Shown piece by piece: positions 1 to 11,408 of a DNA stretch of 46,434 nt. Each line of letters opens with the position of its first letter. Positions within the stretch are counted from its first letter, which is position 1. Location of the stretch: positions 1 through 46,434 of the forward strand of contig JAJPZH010000061.1 of the NCBI GenBank assembly GCA_021204515.1, read 5' to 3'. The stretch is from Alistipes sp. (GTDB taxonomy: Bacteria > Bacteroidota > Bacteroidia > Bacteroidales > Rikenellaceae). Position numbers and translations under genes: made by a program. The notes beneath the pieces are model-generated. The model was not told the DNA's origin and did no database searches. It saw only the letters and a program-made list of their open reading frames with translations.

Positions 1-174
1 CAATTCGGACCGCTTTTCCGCATCGCTCCGCCAGCCTTCCGCCCGCCCGTTTATGCAGCCGTAACACCGTTGGAATCCCACTCCGCCACCGCACCGGACG
101 CCGCCCCGAATCACGAGTCGCTGTCCGCAACCGCAAAGCGCAGACGCACCCGCAGACAGCACCCGCCTGCAAGC
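1..174. other. Edge sequence with no gene seen
   Basis: GC-rich, C-heavy sequence downstream of the leftward nucleotidase gene. Open frames crossing it are antisense shadows of that gene with no recognisable protein. No hairpin followed by a T run was seen. Confidence 0.5.
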
Positions 175-1599
175 CTACTTCCGCCGCACCCGCTGCCGCG
201 GCGTGTTGTCGATCCGGAGCGGAGAGTCGTCCTCCAGCTCTTCGAGCAGAATTCCGGAGACATTCTCTTCGGTGATCTTGCCGTCGGTATAATTCAGGTC
301 GTTGTAATTCTTGTAGACGTAATCGCTGACGGCGATCTTATAGGTTTTCCCCTCACGCAGTCCGGGGAACTCCACGTCGAGCGCATTGTCCGCCGCATCG
401 GTAACGATCACATAGGGCGTGGTCGAAATCAGGTCGATGCGGTGCGCCTCCTTGACGTTCACCGGATCGTTGTATTTCGAAATAATCATCCGGCGCATAT
501 CCGCCGGCGTCATCTTCATCTCGGCCACCAGCGTTCCGAACGGCTCCAGCCCGTATACCTGCGCCACGCTCACGCCGCCCGCGGGAATCGAATCGAGCCG
601 CACGCCCCCGATGTGGTAGAATCCGATCTCGGCGTCGGCCTCGTCGGCCACCGATCCGGCCATCCAGTTCGCCAGCCCCCACTTGTTCGCGGCGTTCTTA
701 AACTCGCCCATCGGCCTGTTCAGCTCCGGATCGGCGTAATAGGCGTCCACCTGCTTCTGATAAGCCGGGTCAGGCTCGTAATCGGCCAGCGGAATAAGCC
801 GGTAATCCACGCCCGCAACCTTCTTTCCCTTCATGCGTATCGTCGTGACGCCTATGTTCCGCAGGTCTTTGCCCGTCTGCGTGAGCAGCGTGCCGCCGAT
901 CAGCGTATCGACCTCTTCGTGCGTATGCCCGCCGATCACCACGTCGTACTGCGAAGGCCCTTTGGCCAGCAGTTCCCGGTCGCGGTCGTCGCCCATGTGC
1001 GAAACGAGCACCAGCACGTCGCACTCCCGGCGCAGCTCGGCGGCGTATTTCAGCGCCATCTGCTGCGGATCGGGGAAGGTCAGCCCCGCGAAACTCGACG
1101 CATTGCCCGCCGGATGCCCCGGCCCCTCGTAATTGGTCACCACGCCGACGAACCCGATGCGGAATCCGCCCTCGTCGAGCACCGTGTAAGGCGGCAGCTC
1201 GGGGAAAGTGCAGGTATCGCTCACCACATTGGCGCACACCACCTCGAAATCCATACTGTCGATCATGCGGCCCAGAAACGCCTGCCCGTGATCGAACTCA
1301 TGGTTGCCGAGCGTCGCCACGTCGTACCCCAGCCCGTTCATCAGCGCGATCATCGGCATCCCCGGCGTCGCCGCCCGGTCTACGTAGGCGTTGCCCGTCC
1401 AGCGGTCGCCGGCATCGACCAGCACCACCAGCTGCGCCGTGTCGCGGCAGGCTTCGACGGCCGTCGCCAGACGCGGAAAATGCTGGATTTTGGCATGCAT
1501 GTCGTTCGTGGACAGCAAAACGAGCGTCCGCTCGCGGGGAGCGCAGGCCGCCGCGACCGCCGCCAAGACGATCAGAACCGTGCGGAGTATTCTTTCCAT
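175..1599 (-). CDS. 5'-nucleotidase-like metallophosphatase lipoprotein (UshA type)
   Basis: A 474-residue protein predicted to hydrolyse phosphate esters such as nucleotides outside the cytoplasm. It starts with a lipoprotein-type signal peptide whose hydrophobic run ends at Cys19. The calcineurin-like metal-site motifs appear in order: TNDMHA (31-36, where the family usually has TNDxHG), DAGD (62-65), GNHEFDHG (from 98), SHMGDD around His201, and GGHTH (223-227). The C-terminal part, from about residue 300, fits the 5'-nucleotidase substrate domain. Length is close to that of the family. A -7 box (TAACTTTG, 1627-1620 on the minus strand) lies about 20 bp before the start, so the gene diverges from the nucleoside kinase and shares its promoter region. 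Exact substrate (nucleotide, UDP-sugar or cyclic nucleotide) cannot be told from sequence. Confidence 0.88.
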   Translation of the reverse strand: MERILRTVLIVLAAVAAACAPRERTLVLLSTNDMHAKIQHFPRLATAVEACRDTAQLVVLVDAGDRWTGNAYVDRAATPGMPMIALMNGLGYDVATLGNHEFDHGQAFLGRMIDSMDFEVVCANVVSDTCTFPELPPYTVLDEGGFRIGFVGVVTNYEGPGHPAGNASSFAGLTFPDPQQMALKYAAELRRECDVLVLVSHMGDDRDRELLAKGPSQYDVVIGGHTHEEVDTLIGGTLLTQTGKDLRNIGVTTIRMKGKKVAGVDYRLIPLADYEPDPAYQKQVDAYYADPELNRPMGEFKNAANKWGLANWMAGSVADEADAEIGFYHIGGVRLDSIPAGGVSVAQVYGLEPFGTLVAEMKMTPADMRRMIISKYNDPVNVKEAHRIDLISTTPYVIVTDAADNALDVEFPGLREGKTYKIAVSDYVYKNYNDLNYTDGKITEENVSGILLEELEDDSPLRIDNTPRQRVRRK

Positions 1600-1614
1600 A
1601 ATATCGTTTTTGAG

Positions 1615-1646
1615 TTTGTCAAAGTTACAAATAATTCATATCTTTA
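1615..1646 (+). promoter_or_regulatory. Promoter of the nucleoside kinase, overlapped by a divergent -7 box
   Basis: TTTG at 1615-1618, then 20 bp, then TATCTTTA at 1639-1646, a good match to the Bacteroidota pattern TTTG-N19-21-TAnnTTTG. The ATG is at 1670. On the other strand TAACTTTG (1627-1620) can serve the nucleotidase gene. The two promoters overlap and may compete. Confidence 0.7.
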
Positions 1647-1669
1647 CACTTCATTCAGCAGAAAAACTT

Positions 1670-3340
1670 ATGGCAGACAGCATCAAAGTCATATGCGACA
1701 ACCTCGGCGGTCCGATTCGGGTGGCGATGGGCACCACGCTCTCCGAAGTGGCCGCGCAGCTGACGCCGGGACGCTATCCCTTCCTCGCGGCGTTCGTGAA
1801 CAACCGCATCAAGGAACTCAACTACAAAATATATACCCCGGTGACGGTCCGTTTCGTGGACATCACCGACTTCACGGGCATCCGCGTCTATCAGCGCACC
1901 TCATGGTTCATTCTCCAGAAGGCCGCACTCACGCTCTTTCCGGGACATACGCTCCATATCCGTCACTCGATGGGCCAGAGCGGGTTCTACTGCGAACTCG
2001 AAGGACTCGACGAATTCACCCGCGAGCAGGCCGCGGCGCTCGAAGAGCATATGCGCGAACTGACGGCGCAGAATCTCCCCATCGAGCGGACCAGAGTACT
2101 CACGAGCGAAGTCCGCGCCATCTACGCCGAACAGGGCTTCGACGACAAGATAGCCCTGCTCGACACCCGCCCGCGCCTTTACAGCCAACTCTATACGCTG
2201 GGCGGCACGGCCGGCTATTTCTACGGCGCACTGGCCCCCTCGACGGGTTACATCGACCGTTTCTGCATCGAACCCTACTACAAAGGTTTCTATCTGGCCC
2301 TGCCCCTGAGGACGAACCCCGACCTGCTCAACAAGAACGTCCAGCAGGAGAAGATGTTCGGCATCTTTCAGGAGTACCAGTCGTGGGTCCGGATCATGGG
2401 CGTCCCCCCCGTGGGCGACGTCAATTCGAAGGTACTCGCGGGCGACGCCGGCGCCATGATAAAACTCGCCGAAGCGTTCCACGAACGCAAATTCGCATGG
2501 GTCGCCGACACCATCTACGACGCCAACCTCTCGCGCGGCGTGCGCATCGTGCTCATTTCGGGTCCCTCGTCGAGCGGCAAGACCACCTCGGCCAAACGGC
2601 TGGGCATCCAACTGGGCGTGCTGGGACTCAAACCGGTGCTGCTCTCGCTCGACGACTACTTCGTGGACCGGGAGAAAACCCCGAAGGACGCCGACGGCGA
2701 ATATGACTACGAAGCGCTCGAAGCCATCGACCTCGAACTGTTCAACGACCACCTCCGCCGCCTGATGCGCGGCGAAAGCGTCGATATTCCCCGCTACAAC
2801 TTCATCACGGGCCGCCGCATGCAGCACAACGACCCGCTGACGCTCGACGAGCGGTCGATCCTGATCGTCGAGGGCATCCACGGACTCAACCCCCGCCTCA
2901 CGCCGGGCGTCCCCGAAGAGCAGAAGTTCCGCATCTACATCTCCTGCTTCACGTCGGTAGCGATGGACAACCTCTCGCGCATCGCCACCACCGACAACCG
3001 CCTGCTGCGCCGCCTGACGCGCGACTACCGGCAGCGGGGCGCCGACGCGCTGGCCACGCTCTCGCGCTGGGCTTCGGTCCGCCGCGGCGAGGAGAAGCAC
3101 ATCTTCCCCTATCAGGAGAATGCCGACATCATGCTCAACTCGTCGCTCTTCTACGAGATTTCGGTCCTGCGTCCCTTCGCCGAGAAGATCCTCCGCGAAG
3201 TCCCCGACACGGTACCCGAATACGACGAAGCGTGCCGCATGCTGAAGTTCCTCGACAACTTCATCCCCATCCCGCCCGACGAAATTCCGCCCACCTCGAT
3301 CCTGCGCGAATTCATCGGCGGCAGCAGTTTTCAATATTAA
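1670..3340 (+). CDS. TGS-domain nucleoside (uridine-type) kinase
   Basis: A 556-residue protein. The C-terminal half is a uridine kinase/phosphoribulokinase domain with Walker A GPSSSGKT at residues 298-305 and, further on, LSLDDYF and VEGIHGLN, as expected for phosphorylation of uridine or a related nucleoside. The N-terminal 60-70 residues resemble a TGS domain, and the segment up to about 280 resembles the accessory domain of threonyl/alanyl-tRNA synthetases. Large nucleoside kinases of this kind occur in Bacteroidota and Firmicutes; ordinary Udk is only about 210 residues. The start at 1670 was chosen because it follows the promoter at 1615-1646 and begins the TGS domain; longer readings run through that promoter. 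The nucleoside specificity and the role of the tRNA-synthetase-like half are unknown to me. Confidence 0.87.
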   Translation: MADSIKVICDNLGGPIRVAMGTTLSEVAAQLTPGRYPFLAAFVNNRIKELNYKIYTPVTVRFVDITDFTGIRVYQRTSWFILQKAALTLFPGHTLHIRHSMGQSGFYCELEGLDEFTREQAAALEEHMRELTAQNLPIERTRVLTSEVRAIYAEQGFDDKIALLDTRPRLYSQLYTLGGTAGYFYGALAPSTGYIDRFCIEPYYKGFYLALPLRTNPDLLNKNVQQEKMFGIFQEYQSWVRIMGVPPVGDVNSKVLAGDAGAMIKLAEAFHERKFAWVADTIYDANLSRGVRIVLISGPSSSGKTTSAKRLGIQLGVLGLKPVLLSLDDYFVDREKTPKDADGEYDYEALEAIDLELFNDHLRRLMRGESVDIPRYNFITGRRMQHNDPLTLDERSILIVEGIHGLNPRLTPGVPEEQKFRIYISCFTSVAMDNLSRIATTDNRLLRRLTRDYRQRGADALATLSRWASVRRGEEKHIFPYQENADIMLNSSLFYEISVLRPFAEKILREVPDTVPEYDEACRMLKFLDNFIPIPPDEIPPTSILREFIGGSSFQY

Positions 3341-3482
3341 GAATCGCCCGCACGCCCCGGCGTTGTCCGGACGACAAACCATGCAAGACAATAAACGACC
3401 GCCCGGTTCCGACCCGGCCCCGAAACGATAATTCCGCCGCACCGCGGCGCCAAGTCCCCATAACTTCATACAACTAACAGAT

Positions 3483-6308
<2,826 letters not shown>

Positions 6309-6342
6309 ATCGTGAAAGCCGGAATTATTAAGGAATTATATG

Positions 6343-6350
6343 TAACTTTG
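6343..6350 (+). promoter_or_regulatory. -7 box upstream of the slyD leader
   Basis: TAACTTTG, an exact match to TAnnTTTG, 35 bp after the gcvP stop. No TTTG is seen at the expected -33 position. Transcription would begin near 6356 and give slyD a leader of about 340 nt. Confidence 0.5.
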
Positions 6351-6694
6351 CAGCCCGTACGGACCGGCTTCCGCCGCTGACGGAGCCGCCGGCCGGTTCG
6401 AAAGGACAGTCCCGGCGACAAGCGGCAAAGCGCTATAAAACGAATGTCCGAATTCCGGAAGGCGCGTTTTTTGCCGTATGCGGAAGCGGCCGCACGCAGA
6501 AAACAGCCGTACAGAAACTGACAAGCCCTGCAAAGGCAGGCGGAGTGCGGCCCTGCGAAACAAACCCGATCGGGGGGGGGCCGGATAAGGACAACACACG
6601 GGAAATGCCGGGGCGGGAATGCCAAACGGAAACACCCGACGAGAACGCCGGACAGGAACAACGAAAAACGAACAACATTTTTTAACAGATTATT
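6351..6694 (+). other. Long gene-free leader of slyD with a run of nine G
   Basis: There is no credible coding frame in these 344 bases. The first part holds small GC hairpins, including TCCG-AATTC-CGGA near 6447-6459, followed by GGCGCG and a T6 run at 6467-6472, which could end a short RNA of about 115 nt. A run of nine G lies at 6572-6580. From 6581 to 6670 the strand has only 3 T in 90 bases. The last bases before the slyD ATG are AT-rich. I could not match it to SRP RNA, RNase P RNA, tmRNA or 6S RNA. Confidence 0.4.
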
Positions 6695-7234
6695 ATGAAA
6701 GTAGAACAGAACAAGATGGTCGGCGTGGACTACAAGCTCACCGTCGACGGACAGATCGCAGACCAATCGCGTCCGGGCCAGCCGCTCGAATTTATCTTCG
6801 GAACAGGCATGCTGCTCCCCAAATTCGAAGAGGCGATTCTGGGCAAGGAGGTCGGCGAAGCCGTCTCGTTTACCCTTGAGCCGAAGGACGGTTACGGCGA
6901 ACTGATCGCCGACGCCGTGGTAGACCTGCCGAAAAATATATTCATGGTGGACGGCAAACTCGCCGAAGACATCCTCTTCGTGGGTTCGCAGGTCCCGATG
7001 AGCGACAACCAAGGCAACCGCATGATGGGCATCGTCAAGGAGGTCGGCGAGGAGACCGTGAAAATGGACTTCAACCACCCGATGGCCGGCAAGACGCTCA
7101 ACTTCGACGTCGAGATCGTATCGGTGCGCGACGTAACGCCCGAAGATCTGCAGGGCGGCTGCTCGTGCGGAGACTGCGGAGACGACTGCGGAGGCGGTTG
7201 CGACCACGAAAAAGGGCACTGCGACTGCCATTAA
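6695..7234 (+). CDS. slyD: SlyD-like FKBP-type peptidyl-prolyl isomerase with metal-binding tail
   Basis: A 179-residue cytoplasmic protein with no signal peptide. It has the SlyD layout: FKBP strands at the start (YKLTVDGQ, then PLEFIFGTGMLLPKFEEAILG around 30-50), an insert-in-flap chaperone domain (about 70-125), and a return to FKBP near MVDF-like strands. It ends in a Cys/His-rich tail (about 153-179) containing seven Cys and three His among Gly and Asp. In E. coli SlyD a similar tail binds nickel and other metals. The expected activity is proline isomerisation and holdase action, possibly with metal storage. It is transcribed alone: a strong hairpin terminator follows two bases after the stop. 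Start chosen because it begins the first FKBP strand and follows an AT-rich stretch. Confidence 0.93.
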   Translation: MKVEQNKMVGVDYKLTVDGQIADQSRPGQPLEFIFGTGMLLPKFEEAILGKEVGEAVSFTLEPKDGYGELIADAVVDLPKNIFMVDGKLAEDILFVGSQVPMSDNQGNRMMGIVKEVGEETVKMDFNHPMAGKTLNFDVEIVSVRDVTPEDLQGGCSCGDCGDDCGGGCDHEKGHCDCH

Positions 7235-7236
7235 CG

Positions 7237-7269
7237 AAAAAGCGGGACTTGCAGAAGCCCCGCTTTTTT
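7237..7269 (+). terminator. Hairpin terminator after slyD
   Basis: AAAAAGCGGG, an 11-base loop region, then CCCGCTTTTTT. Stem AAAGCGGG/CCCGCTTT followed by a T run, starting two bases after the slyD stop. It separates slyD from the channel gene. Confidence 0.85.
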
Positions 7270-7289
7270 AAACCCAAACCAACTCTGCC

Positions 7290-8312
7290 ATGACCCAGAC
7301 CGAACTTCTGACGATGATCGGCAGCGGCGCCGTACGGGACCTCGATCTGACGGGCCGCGAATTGAAGAACATCGATTTCAAAGGCTGCCGTGTGGAAAAC
7401 GTGACATTCGACGAATGCACGCTCACGGAGTGCAATTTCGACAACTGCGGAATGGAGCGCGTCTCCTTCCGCAAGGCCGTGCTGCGCAACTGCCGTTTCC
7501 GCAGGGCGAAGATCGCATGGAGCGACTTCCGCTACTGCGAGATCGAAAGGGCCACCTTCGAAGAGGCCGAAATCCGGTTCTGCGACTTCTACCGCGCCAT
7601 GCTCACAGGGATCGTCATCATGCGCAAGGCCCTGATCGGAGAGACGAGTCTCTACTACGCCTACTTCGGCGAAGGGGTGAACATACGCCGCGAGAACATC
7701 GCCGGCGGCAGGCTGCTCCAGCAGGACCGCGACGCCTACAGGCGGTTTCTGATCGAATGGAACACCTCCGGCACGGGAGTCCGCCGAAACGACCGCGCGG
7801 GACAGTCGGAGTGGAGTCCCGATGCGGCGCTTCACGCCCGCTGGGCCGACGCCGAGGAGATATACAAGAACTTCAACGGCCTGTGGACAGGCGCGGGATT
7901 CCTGCGCGACGCGAACTGGGCCTATGTGAAGGGCCGCCGCATGGAACGCCGGCGCATGCTGGCCGACTGGCGCGGCGCACCGCTGTCGCGCAAACCGCAG
8001 CTGGCATGGAAAATAGCGACCAATACGCTGATGGACCTTCTATTCGGCTACGGCGAAAGCCTGTTCCGTATGGTCACGACCTATGTGGTGCTGGTGCTCT
8101 TTTTCGCCTATGTCTTTCAGGGGAACGCTTCGCTGCCCTCCTACCTGCAGGCTTTCTGGATCAGCCTGAAGAACATGGCGGGCGTCGGTTCGGAACAGCT
8201 CAGCGGCATATCCCCGCTGGTGGACATGCTCAACGTCGTCCAGACGACGATCGGCATCCTGCTCACCGGCATCTTCGGCTTCATCCTCGGCAACAAGATC
8301 CGCAATCAGTAA
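7290..8312 (+). CDS. Pentapeptide-repeat protein with C-terminal ion-channel-like domain
   Basis: A 340-residue protein. Residues about 14-115 form pentapeptide repeats (a hydrophobic or aromatic residue about every fifth position, as in LDLTGRELKNIDFKGCRVENVTF), which fold as a right-handed beta-helix. A charged middle region follows. The C-terminus has two membrane segments (about 261-279, VTTYVVLVLFFAYVF, and about 320-335, IGILLTGIFGFILG) with an amphipathic re-entrant stretch between them (FWISLKNMAGVGS, about 287-302), the layout of two-TM ion channels. The potassium filter TxGYGD is absent, with AGVGS in its place, so ion selectivity is unknown. Four bases separate it from the kinase gene, so the two are probably co-transcribed. 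First gene of the cluster; function not known. Confidence 0.75.
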   Translation: MTQTELLTMIGSGAVRDLDLTGRELKNIDFKGCRVENVTFDECTLTECNFDNCGMERVSFRKAVLRNCRFRRAKIAWSDFRYCEIERATFEEAEIRFCDFYRAMLTGIVIMRKALIGETSLYYAYFGEGVNIRRENIAGGRLLQQDRDAYRRFLIEWNTSGTGVRRNDRAGQSEWSPDAALHARWADAEEIYKNFNGLWTGAGFLRDANWAYVKGRRMERRRMLADWRGAPLSRKPQLAWKIATNTLMDLLFGYGESLFRMVTTYVVLVLFFAYVFQGNASLPSYLQAFWISLKNMAGVGSEQLSGISPLVDMLNVVQTTIGILLTGIFGFILGNKIRNQ

Positions 8313-8316
8313 AGCC

Positions 8317-9630
8317 GTGTTCACACTGCGCCAATACCTGACCTCGCTGGCCGATACGCACGGTCTCACCCGGACGCTGGGCGAGATCGAGGTATGCCGC
8401 GACGAAGAGGGGCGCATGCGCTACACGGTAGGCAACAGCGCCATCGTCTTCCGCATCCGCCGTGAAGGGTGTATCCGCTCGCTGCGCTGCTACATGCACC
8501 ATCCGCGTCATCTGCCGGAAATCTACGGAGAGAAACTGCTGCCGCAGGAGCTTTTCATCTACACCTCGCCCGCAGGCGGAGTCTGGACCGACGTGGTGCT
8601 GGGCGACTGGATCGAAGGCGTTACGCTTCACGAAGCGATCGTCGAAGCAGCCGAGGCGGGCGACACGGTGCGGCTGAGAAGATTCGCCGCCGCATTCGAC
8701 CGCATGGCCGCGGCGCTCACGGCGGACGATTGGGCGCACGGCGATCTGAAACCCGAAAACATCGTCGCCGACGGCGAAGGACGGCTCCACCTGATCGATT
8801 TCGACGCCATGTTTCTTCCCGCCTTCGCAGGACAGCCCAGCCCGGAACTGGGTACGGCGGCTTTCCAGCATCCAGCGCGCACGGTACGGGATTTCGACGC
8901 TTCGCTCGACGATTATCCGGCGGCGCTGATCTCCACGGCGCTGCATGCGCTGGTGCTCGACCCGACGCTTTACGCACGCTATTCCGATGCCGACGGACTG
9001 CTTTTCTCGCCGCAGAAAATCCGGACCGACACGGCGCTCCGCGAAGCACTCGCGCTCTTCGAGCAGGCGGGACTCGCGGCGCAGTACCGGATTGCGCGGC
9101 TGCTCCGTTCGCCTTCGCTCCGACTGCCGCAACTGCCGCAACTACTGGCACTGGCGGCGGAAACAATGGGGACTAAAGAAAGACCGGAGAAGGCCGGAAC
9201 AGTGAAGACAGCAAGAACAGAGGGAACGGCAGAAACACCAGAAACAGACAGGACAGAAGAAACGGCGGGAGCAGAGAAAACAACGGAAACGGAAGAAACC
9301 GCAGACGGAAATTCCGGCGCGGCAGTCCGTTCAACGGACGGAACCGTCGCCGAAGAGACCGAGCTCTTCGTCGAAAACGGCCTGTGGGGTTACCGCACGC
9401 CGGAACACATCGTCGTCCCGCCGCTTTACGACTGCGGATTCGACTTCACCGAAGGGCTGGCGGCGGTACGTCTAGGAGCGACGTGGCACTATATCGACGG
9501 CGCGGGCCGGACCCGGATCAGCTGTCCGGGATGCGAGGCCGTGAAGCCGTTCCGCAACGGACGCGCTTCGGTCGTCCGCGGCGGAAGGCGGCGGGTGATC
9601 GACCGGACGGGCCGCGAGTTTGATATTTAG
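8317..9630 (+). CDS. Protein-kinase-like protein with C-terminal WG repeats
   Basis: A 437-residue protein starting at GTG. Residues 1-230 resemble a small Ser/Thr kinase: catalytic loop HGDLKPEN (141-148, with Asp143 and Asn148) and metal-binding IDFD (Asp161/Asp163), followed by ELGTAAFQHPAR in the activation-segment position. The N-lobe lysine is not clear to me; the glycine loop is poorly conserved. Residues about 286-347 are a Thr/Glu/Lys/Ala linker coded by DNA with almost no T. The end (about 348-437) holds WG-repeat units (LWGYRTPEHIVVPPLYD, then EGLAAVRLG), usually protein-binding. No signal peptide or membrane segment. The start is four bases after the channel stop. It shares its architecture with the degraded kinase at 12269, which suggests they act in one pathway. 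Partner and substrate unknown. Confidence 0.78.
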   Translation: MFTLRQYLTSLADTHGLTRTLGEIEVCRDEEGRMRYTVGNSAIVFRIRREGCIRSLRCYMHHPRHLPEIYGEKLLPQELFIYTSPAGGVWTDVVLGDWIEGVTLHEAIVEAAEAGDTVRLRRFAAAFDRMAAALTADDWAHGDLKPENIVADGEGRLHLIDFDAMFLPAFAGQPSPELGTAAFQHPARTVRDFDASLDDYPAALISTALHALVLDPTLYARYSDADGLLFSPQKIRTDTALREALALFEQAGLAAQYRIARLLRSPSLRLPQLPQLLALAAETMGTKERPEKAGTVKTARTEGTAETPETDRTEETAGAEKTTETEETADGNSGAAVRSTDGTVAEETELFVENGLWGYRTPEHIVVPPLYDCGFDFTEGLAAVRLGATWHYIDGAGRTRISCPGCEAVKPFRNGRASVVRGGRRRVIDRTGREFDI

Positions 9631-9649
9631 CCTTAAATCGTTATATTTG
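9619..9649 (+). promoter_or_regulatory. Promoter of the DUF4954-VWA-pseudokinase operon
   Basis: TTTG at 9619-9622, 19 bp, TATATTTG at 9642-9649: a full consensus match. It overlaps the last codons of the kinase gene and lies 22 bp before the ATG at 9671, so the second half of the cluster has its own promoter. Confidence 0.8.
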
Positions 9650-9670
9650 CATCTGCTTAATACGACACCG

Positions 9671-11401
9671 ATGCCTCAACTCAGATATATGACTCCGGCG
9701 GAGATCTCCGCCGCCGAATCCCTCGGATCCTCGGCCGAAGCGTGGTCGCAGGTGAAGGTTTCCGAAGATTTCACGCCGTTTCAACTGCTGCAAAGCCATC
9801 TGGAAGGGACGGTCGAGATAGGTTCGGGAGCACGGATCATACGTTCGCGCGTATGCAACTACCGGATCGGCGAGGGCGCGCTCATAGAGGGCGTCACGGC
9901 CCTCGAATGCCGCCGCCGGAGCACGTTCGGCAACGGCGTGGGCGTGGCCACGATGAACGAGTGCGGGGGCCGTACGGTCAAAATATTCGACCGGATGTCG
10001 GCTCAGGTCGCCTATCTGATGGCCGTCTACCGCCACCGTCCGCAAACCGTCGCGGCGTTGGAGCGCATGGTGGACGCCTATGCCGAAGCAGGCGCGTCGG
10101 AGGTGGGCAGCGTCGGCCGCAACACCCGCATCGTAGGTGCGAAATTCATCCGCGAAGTCCGCATCGGCGACGGGGTGACCATCGACGGGGCGTCGATGCT
10201 CGAAAACGGCACCCTCTGCGACGGGGCGCATATCGGCGTGGACGTCAAGGCCTACGACTTCATCGCCGCCGAAAAGGCGCGCATCGACAACGGCTCGATC
10301 GTCGAGCGCTGCTTCGTGGGCGAGAGCTGCCGGCTGGACAAGGCTTTCACGGCGGCCGAGTCGCTCTTTTTCGCCAACTCGCACTGCGAGAACGGGGAGG
10401 CGGCCTCGATCTTCGCGGGTCCCTACACCGTTTCGCACCACAAGTCGTCGCTCCTGATCGCCGGCATGTTCTCGTTCTTCAACGCCGGAAGCGGCTCGAA
10501 CCAGAGCAACCACCTCTTCAAGAGCGGCGCCGTGCACCAGTCGGTGCATCTGCGCGGATGCAAATTCGCCAGCGGGGCCTACATCATGTCGCCGGCGCTC
10601 GAAGGGGCCTTCACGATGATTATGGGGCACCACTCGTACCACCACGACACCTCGGCGTTCCCCTACTCCTATCTGGTCGAGAAGGAGGGCCGCACGACGC
10701 TGATGCCGGGAGCGAACCTCACCAGCTACGGAGCCGTGCGCGACATCGAGAAGTGGCCGGCGCGCGACCGCCGCGAACGCAAACGCGACGTCATCAACTT
10801 CGAAGAGTACAACCCCTACATAACCGAAGCGATGCTCAGGGCCGTGGACACGCTCCACACGCTGGCCAAAGAGGACCCCGACGCGCCGTCGTACGTTTAC
10901 CGCAAGGCGGTCATCCGCGCCGCGGCGCTCAAGCGGGGCATCGGCCTTTACAACAAATTCGTCGTCGCGGCGCTGGGCGCCATGCTCGACCGCGGCGAAT
11001 CGTCCGGCAGGTACGACGGCAGCGGCCGCTGGCTCGACGTGGCAGGGCAGTATATCACCAAACGCGAGGTCGAAGCGATCCTCGACGCCGTGGACCGCGG
11101 CGAACTAATGACACCCGAAGAGGTGGACAACCGCTTCAGGGTCTTTTTCGTGCATTACGACGACTACGCCCACAGCTGGGCCGAAGGGATTTACGCTTCG
11201 CTGCTGGGACGTGTGCCCACCGCGGCCGATTTCAGCGACGCGGTCGAGGCGGGACGCAACGCCCGGGAGGCGATGCGCCGCACGACCGACGCCGACCGCG
11301 ACCGCGACTGTTCGCTCGACATGGCCGTCAGCTACGGGCTGGACAGCGACGACGAGGGCGAAGTACGCGACGACTACTACTCGGTCCGGGGATTAAAATA
11401 G
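9671..11401 (+). CDS. DUF4954-like left-handed beta-helix protein
   Basis: A 576-residue protein with no signal peptide. Residues about 45-290 show hexapeptide-like turns (IGSGARIIRSRV, IGEGALIEGV, then RIGDGVTIDGASMLENG and VGESCRLDKAF), typical of a left-handed parallel beta-helix as in acyl- and nucleotidyl-transferases. Then comes a conserved His/Asn/Ser-rich region with AGPYTVSHHKSSLLIAG and MGHHSYHHDTSAFPYSYL (about 250-335), and a helical C-terminal third rich in charged residues. I recognise this as the family named DUF4954, found in Bacteroidota; the family name is from memory. Its reaction is not known to me. The ATG at 9671 lies 22 bp after a consensus promoter; an earlier in-frame ATG lies inside the promoter and was rejected. 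First gene of a tight operon with the VWA and pseudokinase genes. Confidence 0.78.
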   Translation: MPQLRYMTPAEISAAESLGSSAEAWSQVKVSEDFTPFQLLQSHLEGTVEIGSGARIIRSRVCNYRIGEGALIEGVTALECRRRSTFGNGVGVATMNECGGRTVKIFDRMSAQVAYLMAVYRHRPQTVAALERMVDAYAEAGASEVGSVGRNTRIVGAKFIREVRIGDGVTIDGASMLENGTLCDGAHIGVDVKAYDFIAAEKARIDNGSIVERCFVGESCRLDKAFTAAESLFFANSHCENGEAASIFAGPYTVSHHKSSLLIAGMFSFFNAGSGSNQSNHLFKSGAVHQSVHLRGCKFASGAYIMSPALEGAFTMIMGHHSYHHDTSAFPYSYLVEKEGRTTLMPGANLTSYGAVRDIEKWPARDRRERKRDVINFEEYNPYITEAMLRAVDTLHTLAKEDPDAPSYVYRKAVIRAAALKRGIGLYNKFVVAALGAMLDRGESSGRYDGSGRWLDVAGQYITKREVEAILDAVDRGELMTPEEVDNRFRVFFVHYDDYAHSWAEGIYASLLGRVPTAADFSDAVEAGRNAREAMRRTTDADRDRDCSLDMAVSYGLDSDDEGEVRDDYYSVRGLK

Positions 11402-11408
11402 ACGCAGC

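Noticed and set aside
70..2706. Long rightward open frame of 878 codons overlapping the nucleotidase and kinase genes
   Set aside because: Arg/His/Pro-rich translation with no domain; it is a GC-driven shadow of two well-supported genes.
6351..6694. RNase P RNA, tmRNA, SRP RNA or 6S RNA in the slyD leader
   Set aside because: None of the conserved core motifs of these RNAs could be located on either strand.
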